DNA from: Actinomycetota bacterium
GTDB lineage: Bacteria; Actinomycetota; Geothermincolia; Fen-727; Anoxymicrobiaceae
Length of the DNA: 5,185 nt
NCBI GenBank assembly: GCA_018894655.1
Contig: JAHIPE010000240.1
Span: 1 to 5,185, forward strand
Reading direction: 5' to 3'
The notes below the pieces were generated by a model. That model ran no database searches. It was not told the DNA's origin and saw nothing but the letters and a program-made list of their open reading frames with translations. Below are positions 1 to 5,185 of the stretch, piece by piece (positions within the stretch are counted from its first letter, which is position 1; each line of letters opens with the position of its first letter). The position numbers were made by a program, and so were the translations under genes.

Positions 1-1017
1 CGCCAGCCTCCGTTCAATCGCCGCCCGCGGCATCCCGAAAACCAGGCAGGTCTCCTCGTCCTGGGCTATCGTCTCTCCCCCCGCGTCCCGAATCATGCCC
101 ATCCCCATCGCCCCGTCGGTCCCCATCCCCGAGAGCAGCACTCCGATCGACTTCGCCCCGAAGTACTTGGCCACGCTCTCCATGGTGATGTCTATCACCG
201 GGCTCGCGCTGTGACGGGCAACGGTGGGAAGCAGTTTCGCCCGTACCCTCCCTCCGCCTATCCCCTCAAAGGCCATATCCTTCTCGCCCGGCACCACCAG
301 GGCTCTGCCTTCCTTAATCTCCTCCCCCTGTTCCGCCTCCTTCACTCTTATCCTTGACTTTGAGTCAAGTCTTTCCGCGAACGACCCGGTGAACGGCCCG
401 GGCATGTGCTGCACGATCACCATCGAGGCGGGAAACTCCGCCGGAAACGCCGGCACTATCTCGGCCAGTGCCCTGGGGCCACCGGCGGACGCGCCTATTA
501 CAACGACGCGGCCCCCCTTTGCCGCCCCCCTTCTCACCTTTATCTTCTTTGGCGCCTTCGAGTTTCGTGCCCTCTCCCATATCTCCTTGGCCCTCGAACT
601 CGCCGCCGCCTTGATCTTTCGTATCACGTCTTCTCTTACCTCGGTAACCGAGGTGGGGAACTGGGACGGCTTGGCGATAAAATCAACGGCGCCGAGTTCC
701 AGTGATTTCAACGTCGGGGGAGCCCCCCTCTTCGCCAGCGCCGACAGCATCACCACTGGCCGCGGCGTGTTCTTCATTATGTACTCCAGCGCGGATATAC
801 CGTCCATCTCGGGCATGTGAATGTCCATTGTGACGACGTCAGGGTCGAGCTCACGGGTTAGCCTTATCGCCTCGACGCCATCCCGCGCCAGCCCGGCAAC
901 CTCCATCTCGGGGTCCTGGGATATCATGTCCGATAGCATCTGCCGGACCAGCGCGGAGTCATCGACTATCAGCACTGATATTTTCTTTCCGTCGCCCCAC
1001 GCCTCTTGACTGCCCAT
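1..1017 (-). CDS. cheB: CheB, chemotaxis receptor methylesterase/deamidase (C-terminus cut by window edge)
   Basis: CheB removes methyl groups from receptor glutamates and can deamidate receptor glutamines, resetting receptor activity during adaptation. Phosphorylation by CheA activates it. I translated 339 residues without a stop; family members are usually about 340-360, so only a short tail should be missing. Residues 13-120 are a receiver domain: acidic pair D19/D20, phospho-acceptor D65 in MDIHMPEMDG, switch S92, and K116 in the FIAKPS motif. A linker of about 45 residues leads to the methylesterase domain from about 170. Its catalytic triad by family comparison is S177 (GASAGG), H204 (VQHMPG) and D301 (SGMGTDGA), followed by the conserved CLVFGMPRAAI stretch. 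All key residues are present. The ATG at 1017 shares its A with the cheY stop (TAATG), and GAGGGG at 1025-1020 is the likely ribosome binding site, so translation is probably coupled to cheY. Ile ATA and Arg AGG/AGA codons are unusually common for GC-rich DNA. Confidence 0.96.
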   Translation of the reverse strand, partial: MGSQEAWGDGKKISVLIVDDSALVRQMLSDMISQDPEMEVAGLARDGVEAIRLTRELDPDVVTMDIHMPEMDGISALEYIMKNTPRPVVMLSALAKRGAPPTLKSLELGAVDFIAKPSQFPTSVTEVREDVIRKIKAAASSRAKEIWERARNSKAPKKIKVRRGAAKGGRVVVIGASAGGPRALAEIVPAFPAEFPASMVIVQHMPGPFTGSFAERLDSKSRIRVKEAEQGEEIKEGRALVVPGEKDMAFEGIGGGRVRAKLLPTVARHSASPVIDITMESVAKYFGAKSIGVLLSGMGTDGAMGMGMIRDAGGETIAQDEETCLVFGMPRAAIERRLA

Positions 1018-1388
1018 TACCCCTCGTTCTGAAGTGCCTTGCGAACCGCTTCCACCACCTTGGATGGCTGGAACGGTTTGATTATGAAGTCCTTCGCGCC
1101 GGCCTCCAGCGCCTCGACCACAAGTGGCTGCTGGCCCATCGCGCTGCACATCAGCACCGTGGCCCAGGGGTCTATCTTCATGATATTGCGCACGGCTTCA
1201 ATGCCGTCCATCTCGGGCATGACTATGTCCATGGTGACAACGTTGGGGCGCAACTCCGCATACTTCTTTACCGCTTCAACCCCGTTCTCCGCTTCCCCTA
1301 TCACCTCGAAGCCGTCTTTGCTGAGGATATCCTTGATCATCATCCTCATGAAAAGAGCGTCGTCAACGATCAGAACAGTTGGAGCCAT
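1017..1388 (-). CDS. cheY: CheY, single-domain chemotaxis response regulator
   Basis: CheY receives a phosphoryl group from CheA and, when phosphorylated, binds the motor switch to change rotation. The 123-residue protein is one receiver domain, the usual CheY length, with no output domain. Visible active-site residues are D9 and D10 (metal binding), D54 in TMDIVMPEMDG (phospho-acceptor), S82 in MCSAMGQ (Ser/Thr switch position) and K104 in FIIKPF. The CSAMGQ...GAKDFIIKPF pattern resembles the CheY form of Gram-positive bacteria, Thermotogae and archaea more than the enteric one; this is from memory, not a search. The ATG at 1388 has GGGAGG at 1403-1398, nine bases upstream. The gene follows cheW after 52 bp and overlaps cheB by one base. 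A chemotaxis role, as opposed to another single-domain regulator, rests on this context. Confidence 0.95.
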   Translation of the reverse strand: MAPTVLIVDDALFMRMMIKDILSKDGFEVIGEAENGVEAVKKYAELRPNVVTMDIVMPEMDGIEAVRNIMKIDPWATVLMCSAMGQQPLVVEALEAGAKDFIIKPFQPSKVVEAVRKALQNEG

Positions 1389-1440
1389 TAGCTTCTTCCT
1401 CCCTTACCCACGGCGGAACCAACACCTCTCGAGCCTTTCA

Positions 1441-1962
1441 CTATTGCTCTCCCTCCGGCCGCGCCTCTCCCTCTTCACCGGCCGACTGGATTTCGCCGAT
1501 GCCGCTGCGCTCCTCGTCGGAGAGAACCCTGTCCACATCCAGCAGTATCAACAACCGGTCCTCCAGCTTGACGACCCCCCTTATGAACGATGACTCGATA
1601 TCTCCGGTGGTCAACGTCGGGCTGGCCTCCACGTCCTCCATGCGGATGTTTATGACCTCCGGCGTGTCAACGATCAGGCCCACCTTCACGTCCCGCGCTT
1701 CCACCACAACTATTCTGGTCGTGGAGGCCCGGTCACCCGCCTGGATCCCCAGGCGTGAAGCCAGGTCAACCACCGCCACTATCTGGCCGCGGAGGTTGAT
1801 GATGCCTTCAACGAACTCCGGCGCCCTCGGCATCCGGGTAACGTCTACCAGGGATATCACGCCTTCCACTTTCTTCACGTCGACCCCGAACTCCTCGCGG
1901 CCAACCTTGAAGGCGACAAGCTGCATTTCCCGGTTCAACGCGAACCCCTGGTCGTCATCCAT
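1441..1962 (-). CDS. cheW: CheW, receptor-kinase coupling protein
   Basis: CheW is a cytoplasmic adaptor that bridges receptor signalling tips and the CheA kinase in the chemosensory array. The 173-residue product has one CheW domain at about 13-150. It starts with MQLVAFKVGREEFGVDV, contains PEFVEGIINLRGQIVAVVD at about 48-66 (the family's conserved core, with R58 in the NLRG motif), and continues through VGLIVDTPEV and RGVVKLEDRLLILLDVDRVL. The VDTPEV turn seems one residue shorter than the common VDxVxEV form, a minor point judged by eye. After about residue 150 comes a Glu/Gly-rich tail of some 23 residues beyond the fold. The ATG at 1962 is preferred because GGGGAGGG (1973-1966) lies three bases upstream; the internal Met at residue 13 lacks a comparable site. 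The gene starts 16 bp after the receptor stop, so co-translation in one operon is likely. Confidence 0.95.
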   Translation of the reverse strand: MDDDQGFALNREMQLVAFKVGREEFGVDVKKVEGVISLVDVTRMPRAPEFVEGIINLRGQIVAVVDLASRLGIQAGDRASTTRIVVVEARDVKVGLIVDTPEVINIRMEDVEASPTLTTGDIESSFIRGVVKLEDRLLILLDVDRVLSDEERSGIGEIQSAGEEGEARPEGEQ

Positions 1963-1978
1963 TGTCCCTCCCCGCGGA

Positions 1979-3343
1979 TCAACTGGTCTTGATTCCCTCT
2001 ATAAGCCCTCTCAGCCTGTCAGCGGTCTGCGCCAGCTCCGCCGCGGCCGCCGATATCTCCTGCATGGACGCGGTCTGCTCCTCTATGGTGGCGGAGACCT
2101 CCTCGGTGCTGGACGCCGACTCCTCGGATATGCCGGCCACCCCGCTGATTACTTCCACAACCTTATTGCTTCCCTCGGCGATGCTGGCGGTCGCCTCGGA
2201 TATCGCGTTGGTCTCCGCGCCTATCGTCTCAACCGCCTCCTTGGTCCGCTGGAGCGCGTCCCCGGCCTCGCTCACCGCCGACGCTCCCTCGCCTGCCTCC
2301 TTGGTGCTCCCCTCCATAGAAACCGCGGTCTCGTCTATTGTCCGCTGTATCTCCCGTATAATTCCCGCGATCTGGTTTGCCGCCCGGGCGGACCCTTCCG
2401 CGAGCTTCCGTACCTCGCCGGCGACCACCGCGAAGCCCTTGCCGTGCTCTCCCGCGCGGGCGGCCTCTATCGCGGCGTTCAACGCCAGCAGGTTGGTCTG
2501 GTCGGCGATGCCGGTTATCACGTCAACAATAAGGCCGATCTGTTCGGACCTCTGCCCCAACTCCCTCACCGCCTGTGCACTTGACCCCGTGGTTTCCACC
2601 AGGCTGACCATCTTCTCCGTCGCCCGACCCACCGAATCAGCGCCTTCCCCGACGGTGACCCTCGCCTCAAGGCTGTACCTTGCCACCTCGCTCGTCGCCT
2701 CGGCCACGCGTTCGATCTCCTCCGCTATCAGGTTAATGGTCGAGGATGCCATCATTATGGAGTTGACCTGGTCCTCCGCCCCTCTGGCCAGGCCTGTCAC
2801 CGCCGACGCGGTGATCTGCACCGCGTCACTTGTTTCCTTCGCCACCGATGCCATCAGGTTGCTGGAGCCGGCAACCTCCTCGGACACTTCGTGCATCTCG
2901 TCCACAAGGCGCCTGAGCGATTCGAGCATCTCGTTCAGCGCCACGGACATCGGCTTCAGCTCGGATCGTTCGCTGATCTCGACGTCCTCGCTGAAGTCGT
3001 GCTTTATAAGCCGCCGGGAGAACACCTCGAGGCGCTCCAGCGGCTTCACGTACATCGTCACCGCGGCGTACCCGGCGAAAGTGATAGCCAGTACGCCCGC
3101 CAAGAACCCAAGCCCCGCCCCGGCCAGCCACCTGCCCACGGTCTTGTCGGGCACCAGCACTGCCACGAACAGCAAGCCCGCGGCTACGGCCGCCGGCAAC
3201 GAGAACATGGTGGTGCGAAGGACGAACCTCCGGCTCATCGGCAACCGTTTCCACCAACCGGCGATCCCGCGCTTCTCCCTGGCGTCTTCGTCGCCCGCGG
3301 CGGCTCCCCTCGATTTCTCCCCAACTTGCCACTCATCTATCAA
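1979..3343 (-). CDS. Methyl-accepting chemotaxis protein with a two-helix membrane anchor and no extracellular sensor domain
   Basis: This is a chemoreceptor that controls CheA through CheW and is a substrate for CheR and CheB. Of its 454 residues, 1-42 are polar and cytoplasmic. Hydrophobic segments at about 43-65 and 72-97 are joined by only some six residues (DKTVGR). A HAMP-like segment follows at about 98-150 (KPLERLE, then SELKPM and LNEML). The long helical signalling hairpin runs to about 448, with the tip at DQTNLLALNAAIEAARAG (281-298) and GKGFAVVAGEVRKLAEGS. Probable methylation pairs include E414/E415 and E421/E422. There is no NWxxF-type C-terminal tether. The arm after the tip is roughly 157 residues, which would fit a 44-heptad class; this is my estimate. 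The start is TTG: no in-frame ATG or GTG precedes it, and GGAGGGG (3358-3352) sits eight bases upstream. The TTG overlaps the TGA of the upstream remnant. With no periplasmic domain it may sense membrane state, energy level or a partner protein, which is inference. Confidence 0.93.
   Translation of the reverse strand: MIDEWQVGEKSRGAAAGDEDAREKRGIAGWWKRLPMSRRFVLRTTMFSLPAAVAAGLLFVAVLVPDKTVGRWLAGAGLGFLAGVLAITFAGYAAVTMYVKPLERLEVFSRRLIKHDFSEDVEISERSELKPMSVALNEMLESLRRLVDEMHEVSEEVAGSSNLMASVAKETSDAVQITASAVTGLARGAEDQVNSIMMASSTINLIAEEIERVAEATSEVARYSLEARVTVGEGADSVGRATEKMVSLVETTGSSAQAVRELGQRSEQIGLIVDVITGIADQTNLLALNAAIEAARAGEHGKGFAVVAGEVRKLAEGSARAANQIAGIIREIQRTIDETAVSMEGSTKEAGEGASAVSEAGDALQRTKEAVETIGAETNAISEATASIAEGSNKVVEVISGVAGISEESASSTEEVSATIEEQTASMQEISAAAAELAQTADRLRGLIEGIKTS
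2412..2542. repeat. Receptor-tip direct repeat, copy in the intact receptor
   Basis: This stretch encodes the conserved receptor tip and aligns without gaps to 3770-3900 in the same orientation, offset 1358 bp. By hand I count about 106 identical bases of 131 (near 81%), including shared blocks such as CTCCCGCGCGGGC and AGGTTGGTCTGGTC. The similarity reflects paralogous coding sequence, not a mobile repeat. Confidence 0.8.
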
Positions 3344-3351
3344 AGCTCGAA

Positions 3352-3358
3352 CCCCTCC
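3352..3358 (-). promoter_or_regulatory. Ribosome binding site that fixes the TTG start of the intact receptor
   Basis: GGAGGGG reads on the minus strand eight bases before the TTG at 3343. It lies within the final codons of the receptor remnant. It supports the TTG over the internal ATG at residue 36 and allows translation of the receptor even if the remnant is not translated. Confidence 0.75.
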
Positions 3359-3769
3359 GTTAACTCGTACAACTTGGCTGCCAGCCGGGCTGGCCCCAGT
3401 GACTCCTGGGATATCTCCCCGGTCGTAATCCGCTGCTCATTAATGGACGCGGCAACCTCCCGCGTGCTGGCCGCGGTTTCCTGCGCTATCGCCGCTATGT
3501 CGTTGACCGACCCGAAGACCTGGTCGATGTTCACCGCGATTCCCTGTATGGCGGCCGATATCTCCTCGGCCGCCCGCGCGGCTTCCTGCGACGACTCCAT
3601 GATCCCGACCAGCCCGTCGCCCATGTTCTCCGCCACCCGGCGCCCGGACTCCACGCGCTTGGTGCCCTCCGTCATTGAACTGGTCACGTTGCTGGTTTCC
3701 GACATTATCTCCCGGATAAGGCGAGAGATCTGCTCGGCGGACCGCTTGGAGTTCTCCACGAGGTTACAC

Positions 3770-3900
3770 ACCTCGCCGGCAACTACCGCCAAGCCCTTCC
3801 TCTTGTCTCCCGCGCGGGCCGCCTCGATGGCGGCGTTCAGAGCCAGAAGGTTGGTCTGGTCCGCTATGTCCGTTATAGCGTCAATTATAATACCTATCTG
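3770..3900. repeat. Receptor-tip direct repeat, copy in the receptor remnant
   Basis: This is the partner of the repeat at 2412-2542. The similarity stops abruptly at about 3900-3903, where cheR coding sequence begins, while the intact copy continues as receptor sequence beyond 2543. That edge marks the rearrangement point. Confidence 0.8.
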
Positions 3901-4763
3901 GTTAAATCGCCTCCCGTCGCCGCGCCGCGCCTGCCTCTGGCGACCACGTGCCTGTATATCCTCTCGCGGGGGAAAGCAGGGCTGAACAGGCGCCCCGCCT
4001 TCTGGCCCAGCGTCTCGGCCTTCCCCAGCACCAGGTACCCTTCGTGGAGTATTTCCGAGGCCATGCCCTCGATAATTCTTCCCTGTACATCTCTGCTGAA
4101 GTAGATCAACACGTTGCGGCAGAGAATCAGGTCGAAGCGCCGGCGCTCGTTATCCCCCAGCAGGTTCAGATTCTCAAACCTCACCCTGCGCTTCACCCTC
4201 TCCCGCACGCGGTAGACGCGGCCCCGGGGCGTGTCTTCAGTCTCGAAGTACTCTCTGATGTCCATGCCCTCGAGCATGTCCACGTCGGAGTACTCCCCCT
4301 CCTTCGCGGCCCTTATGCTCTCCACGTCGATGTCGGACCCCAGCACCCTGATATTCCAACTGCCCTCCTCGGCATCCAGCCTGTAGTCAATCAACATCGC
4401 CATCGAGTACGGCTCCTCGCCGGTGGCACAGCCCGCGCTCCAAACCCGGATGGTCCTGCTCCCAATGGTCTTCTTGGCCCTGAACAGCATGGGGATTACC
4501 TCGTCGCGAATCTTCAGGTACACGTCCTTGTCCCGGAAGAACTGGGTGACGTTTGTGGTCAGCTCGTTCAACAACCGCGCGTACTCCTCCGGGTCGTTCT
4601 TCAGCACCCGGAGGTACGCCAGGTAATCCGTCGCCTCCGTCACCCTCAGGCGTACCGCTATCCTTCGCTTCAAATAGTTTTCCTTGTACTGCTCGCAATC
4701 AATCCCCCGGTCAATGCGGATTCTTCTCTTGAGCAGTGCAAAGGCCTGGTCCTCGCTGAACAA
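3894..4763 (-). CDS. cheR: CheR, chemotaxis receptor glutamate methyltransferase
   Basis: CheR transfers methyl groups from S-adenosylmethionine to receptor glutamates, opposing CheB in adaptation. The 289-residue protein has the N-terminal CheR helical domain at about 1-75, ending in TTNVTQFFRD (69-78). The SAM-binding domain follows, with the WSAGCATGEEPYSMAM loop (108-123), LGSDID (141-146), the RFDLILCRNVLIYFS strand and loop (209-223) and the GYLVLGKAETL strand. The family normally ends near the PRERIYRHV stretch (about 265-273). Here some 16 Arg/Gly-rich residues follow, and the last codons with the TAG lie in receptor-homologous DNA, so this tail was probably made by a rearrangement; the catalytic fold looks intact. 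The start is TTG at 4763: a stop lies ten codons upstream with no ATG or GTG between, and G-rich GGGGG (4775-4771) is a modest ribosome binding site seven bases away. It is the first gene after the minus-strand promoter. Confidence 0.95.
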   Translation of the reverse strand: MFSEDQAFALLKRRIRIDRGIDCEQYKENYLKRRIAVRLRVTEATDYLAYLRVLKNDPEEYARLLNELTTNVTQFFRDKDVYLKIRDEVIPMLFRAKKTIGSRTIRVWSAGCATGEEPYSMAMLIDYRLDAEEGSWNIRVLGSDIDVESIRAAKEGEYSDVDMLEGMDIREYFETEDTPRGRVYRVRERVKRRVRFENLNLLGDNERRRFDLILCRNVLIYFSRDVQGRIIEGMASEILHEGYLVLGKAETLGQKAGRLFSPAFPRERIYRHVVARGRRGAATGGDLTR

Positions 4764-4794
4764 GTGCTCGCCCCCGTTAAAGCCTTTCCGCTAG

Positions 4795-4823
4795 ATTATA
4801 TTTCAAATCTCCAGGATTGTCCT
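4795..4823 (-). promoter_or_regulatory. Candidate housekeeping-type promoter of the chemotaxis operon
   Basis: On the minus strand a perfect TATAAT (4800-4795) is preceded, after 17 bp, by AGGACA (4823-4818), four of six matches to TTGACA. Transcription would start near 4788, giving a leader of about 25 bases before the cheR TTG. The local AT-rich patch stands out against GC-rich surroundings. It looks like a primary sigma-factor promoter and does not show the TAAA / GCCGATAA pattern of flagellar sigma-28 promoters. Confidence 0.6.
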
Positions 4824-4842
4824 AACGCCTCCCCCGGTGTCT

Positions 4843-4861
4843 CTCCCGCCCCAGCCGGGAG
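4843..4861. repeat. Small GC-rich inverted repeat between the divergent promoters
   Basis: CTCCCG (4843-4848) and CGGGAG (4856-4861) form a perfect six-base inverted repeat with a seven-base loop. It lies between the two promoters and has no T-run after it on either strand, so it is not a convincing terminator. It could be an operator, or chance in GC-rich DNA. Confidence 0.3.
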
Positions 4862-4899
4862 CCCCTTGAAATCCCGTTGCCGCCGGGCCATTCCCCCGA

Positions 4900-4928
4900 T
4901 TGACAACGTTCCTCCCCTAAGTTAAGTT
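4900..4928 (+). promoter_or_regulatory. Candidate promoter of the aminotransferase gene
   Basis: A perfect TTGACA (4900-4905) is followed after 17 bp by TAAGTT (4923-4928), three of six matches to TATAAT. TAAGTT also occurs overlapping it at 4918-4923. The predicted start near 4935 would leave a leader of about 44 bases to the GTG. The weak -10 box leaves the exact position uncertain. Confidence 0.5.
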
Positions 4929-4967
4929 CAGTAGAAATCCCGAGCCCGCTACCGCTCAACAGTTGGT

Positions 4968-4973
4968 AAGGAG
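4968..4973 (+). promoter_or_regulatory. Ribosome binding site for the GTG start of the aminotransferase
   Basis: AAGGAG lies five bases before the GTG at 4979, close to ideal spacing, and decides this start. The frame from it encodes a continuous aminotransferase N-terminus. Confidence 0.75.
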
Positions 4974-4978
4974 CAGCC

Positions 4979-5185
4979 GTGTCGCCGGAGATTATCTTCG
5001 ACCCTTATACCAGCCTCTACTCGGAGGCAGCCGGCCTTCTCAGGTCCTCGGACATCAGGGACCTGATGAGCGTTACCGGCCGGTCCGATATCGTATCGTT
5101 CGCTGGCGGCCTCCCGTTTATCGGCGGCCTGCCGCCCGAGGACATCTCGTCCGTAATGGAGTCGGTTCTTTCCGAAGGCATGTAC
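4979..5185 (+). CDS. N-terminus of a PLP-dependent fold-type I aminotransferase (cut by window edge)
   Basis: Sixty-nine residues are visible. The pattern YSEAAGLLRSSDIRDLM, then SDIVSFAGGLP (about 36-46) and LPPEDISSVMESVL, matches the N-terminal arm of class I/II aminotransferases of the LysN / 2-aminoadipate type, also found as the C-terminal domain of MocR regulators. These transfer amino groups using pyridoxal phosphate. The catalytic lysine and cofactor pocket lie beyond the window, so substrate cannot be judged. There is no winged-helix domain before the aminotransferase part, so this is an enzyme and not a MocR-type regulator. The start is GTG, with AAGGAG at 4968-4973 five bases upstream. 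It is divergent from the chemotaxis operon and has its own promoter; no functional link to chemotaxis is evident. Confidence 0.85.
   Translation, partial: MSPEIIFDPYTSLYSEAAGLLRSSDIRDLMSVTGRSDIVSFAGGLPFIGGLPPEDISSVMESVLSEGMY

Larger units (their letters stand above)
3340..3903 (-). pseudogene. C-terminal half of a second methyl-accepting chemotaxis protein, 5' end missing
   Basis: The frame reads as a receptor from NQIGIIIDAITDIADQTN through the signalling tip to a normal-looking C-terminal end (KLYELTEGFEL), 187 codons with no internal stop. It aligns without gaps to residues 267 onward of the intact receptor downstream, so it belongs to the same heptad class. A methylation-like motif (IAQETAAST) remains. 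Everything before the tip is absent: sensor, membrane anchor, HAMP and the descending helix. Upstream the same frame stays open to a stop at 4152-4150, but only as an out-of-frame shadow of cheR. It has no ATG or GTG near the junction; the only candidate is a TTG at 3792, which would remove the tip. Four tip positions differ from the family pattern (D for E, R for G, L for F, C for R). Its TGA stop overlaps the TTG start of the next gene. I call it a deletion remnant; a translated half-receptor or an assembly join are alternatives. Confidence 0.8.

Noticed and set aside
224..820. Plus-strand frame of 198 codons opposite cheB
   Set aside because: The minus strand encodes an unbroken CheB with its full catalytic triad, so the plus frame is a shadow.
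1962..3428. A 488-codon open frame on the plus strand opposite the receptor
   Set aside because: It is a Ser/Ala/Thr-rich antisense shadow of GC-rich receptor codons, with no recognisable motif, and the minus frame has clear homology and a good ribosome binding site.
3340..3792. Receptor fragment taken as a 150-residue gene starting at TTG 3792
   Set aside because: Homology continues 37 codons further upstream through the signalling tip, so this start is an artefact of the missing 5' end.
3897..3906. Programmed -1 frameshift from cheR into the receptor remnant
   Set aside because: The frame relation is right, but T TTA ACC breaks the X XXY YYZ rule at the A-site codon, and the nearby GGGAGG is only four bases away, too close for a typical -1 stimulator.
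3884..3912. TATAAT on the minus strand at 3889-3884 as an internal promoter
   Set aside because: It arises from ATT ATA ATT isoleucine codons of the receptor motif, and the position 17 bp upstream (AGGCGA) is a poor -35 box.
4843..4861. GC-rich hairpin as a transcription terminator
   Set aside because: The stem is only six bases, no T-run follows on either strand, and no gene ends there.
3948..4925. A 325-codon plus-strand frame opposite cheR
   Set aside because: It is an antisense shadow of cheR that runs into the divergent promoter region and matches no family I recognise.
4979..5185. MocR-type (GntR/aminotransferase) transcription regulator
   Set aside because: The aminotransferase N-terminal arm begins within 15 residues of the start codon, leaving no room for a DNA-binding domain.

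Overview
The window is a chemotaxis operon on the minus strand (about positions 4763 to 1, running off the left edge). A divergent aminotransferase gene starts at 4979 on the plus strand and runs off the right edge. In transcription order the operon is cheR (TTG start), a headless fragment of a chemoreceptor gene, a complete short transmembrane chemoreceptor (TTG start), cheW, cheY and cheB (C-terminus cut by the edge). Gaps are short: the remnant overlaps the ends of both its neighbours, receptor to cheW is 16 bp, cheW to cheY is 52 bp, and cheY and cheB share one base (TAATG). I see no terminator between them, so one transcript is likely. A perfect TATAAT with an AGGACA box 17 bp upstream lies just before cheR.

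Together the products form most of a chemosensory pathway. The receptor and CheW would hold a CheA kinase, which is not in the window and is expected downstream of cheB or elsewhere. CheY carries the signal to the motor. CheR and CheB add and remove receptor methyl groups for adaptation.

The most unusual place is the cheR/receptor junction near 3894-3910. Sequence homologous to a receptor signalling tip begins abruptly at about 3903, and the cheR stop codon (TAG, 3896-3894) lies inside that homology. The remnant keeps an open frame of 187 codons to a normal receptor C-terminus. It has lost the whole N-terminal half, has no ATG or GTG start near the junction, and has changes at four usually conserved tip positions (E to D, G to R, F to L, R to C, by comparison with Tsr and with the intact neighbour). 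I read this as a deletion that joined cheR to the second half of a tandem receptor gene, giving a decaying pseudogene and a slightly altered CheR tail. A mis-assembly would look similar.

The DNA is GC-rich, yet cheB uses ATA for 15 of 24 Ile codons and AGG/AGA for 14 of 26 Arg codons. This is unlike common high-GC proteobacteria or streptomycetes and more like thermophiles or deep-branching Gram-positive-type lineages. Ribosome binding sites are strong and purine-rich (GGGAGG, GGAGGGG), and TTG/GTG starts are common. My best guess is a deep-branching bacterium of the Bacillota/Actinomycetota type. This is a weak inference, and an archaeal source is not strictly excluded. I found no RNA genes, mobile elements or CRISPR, and no clearly new system; the junction is the item most worth checking.
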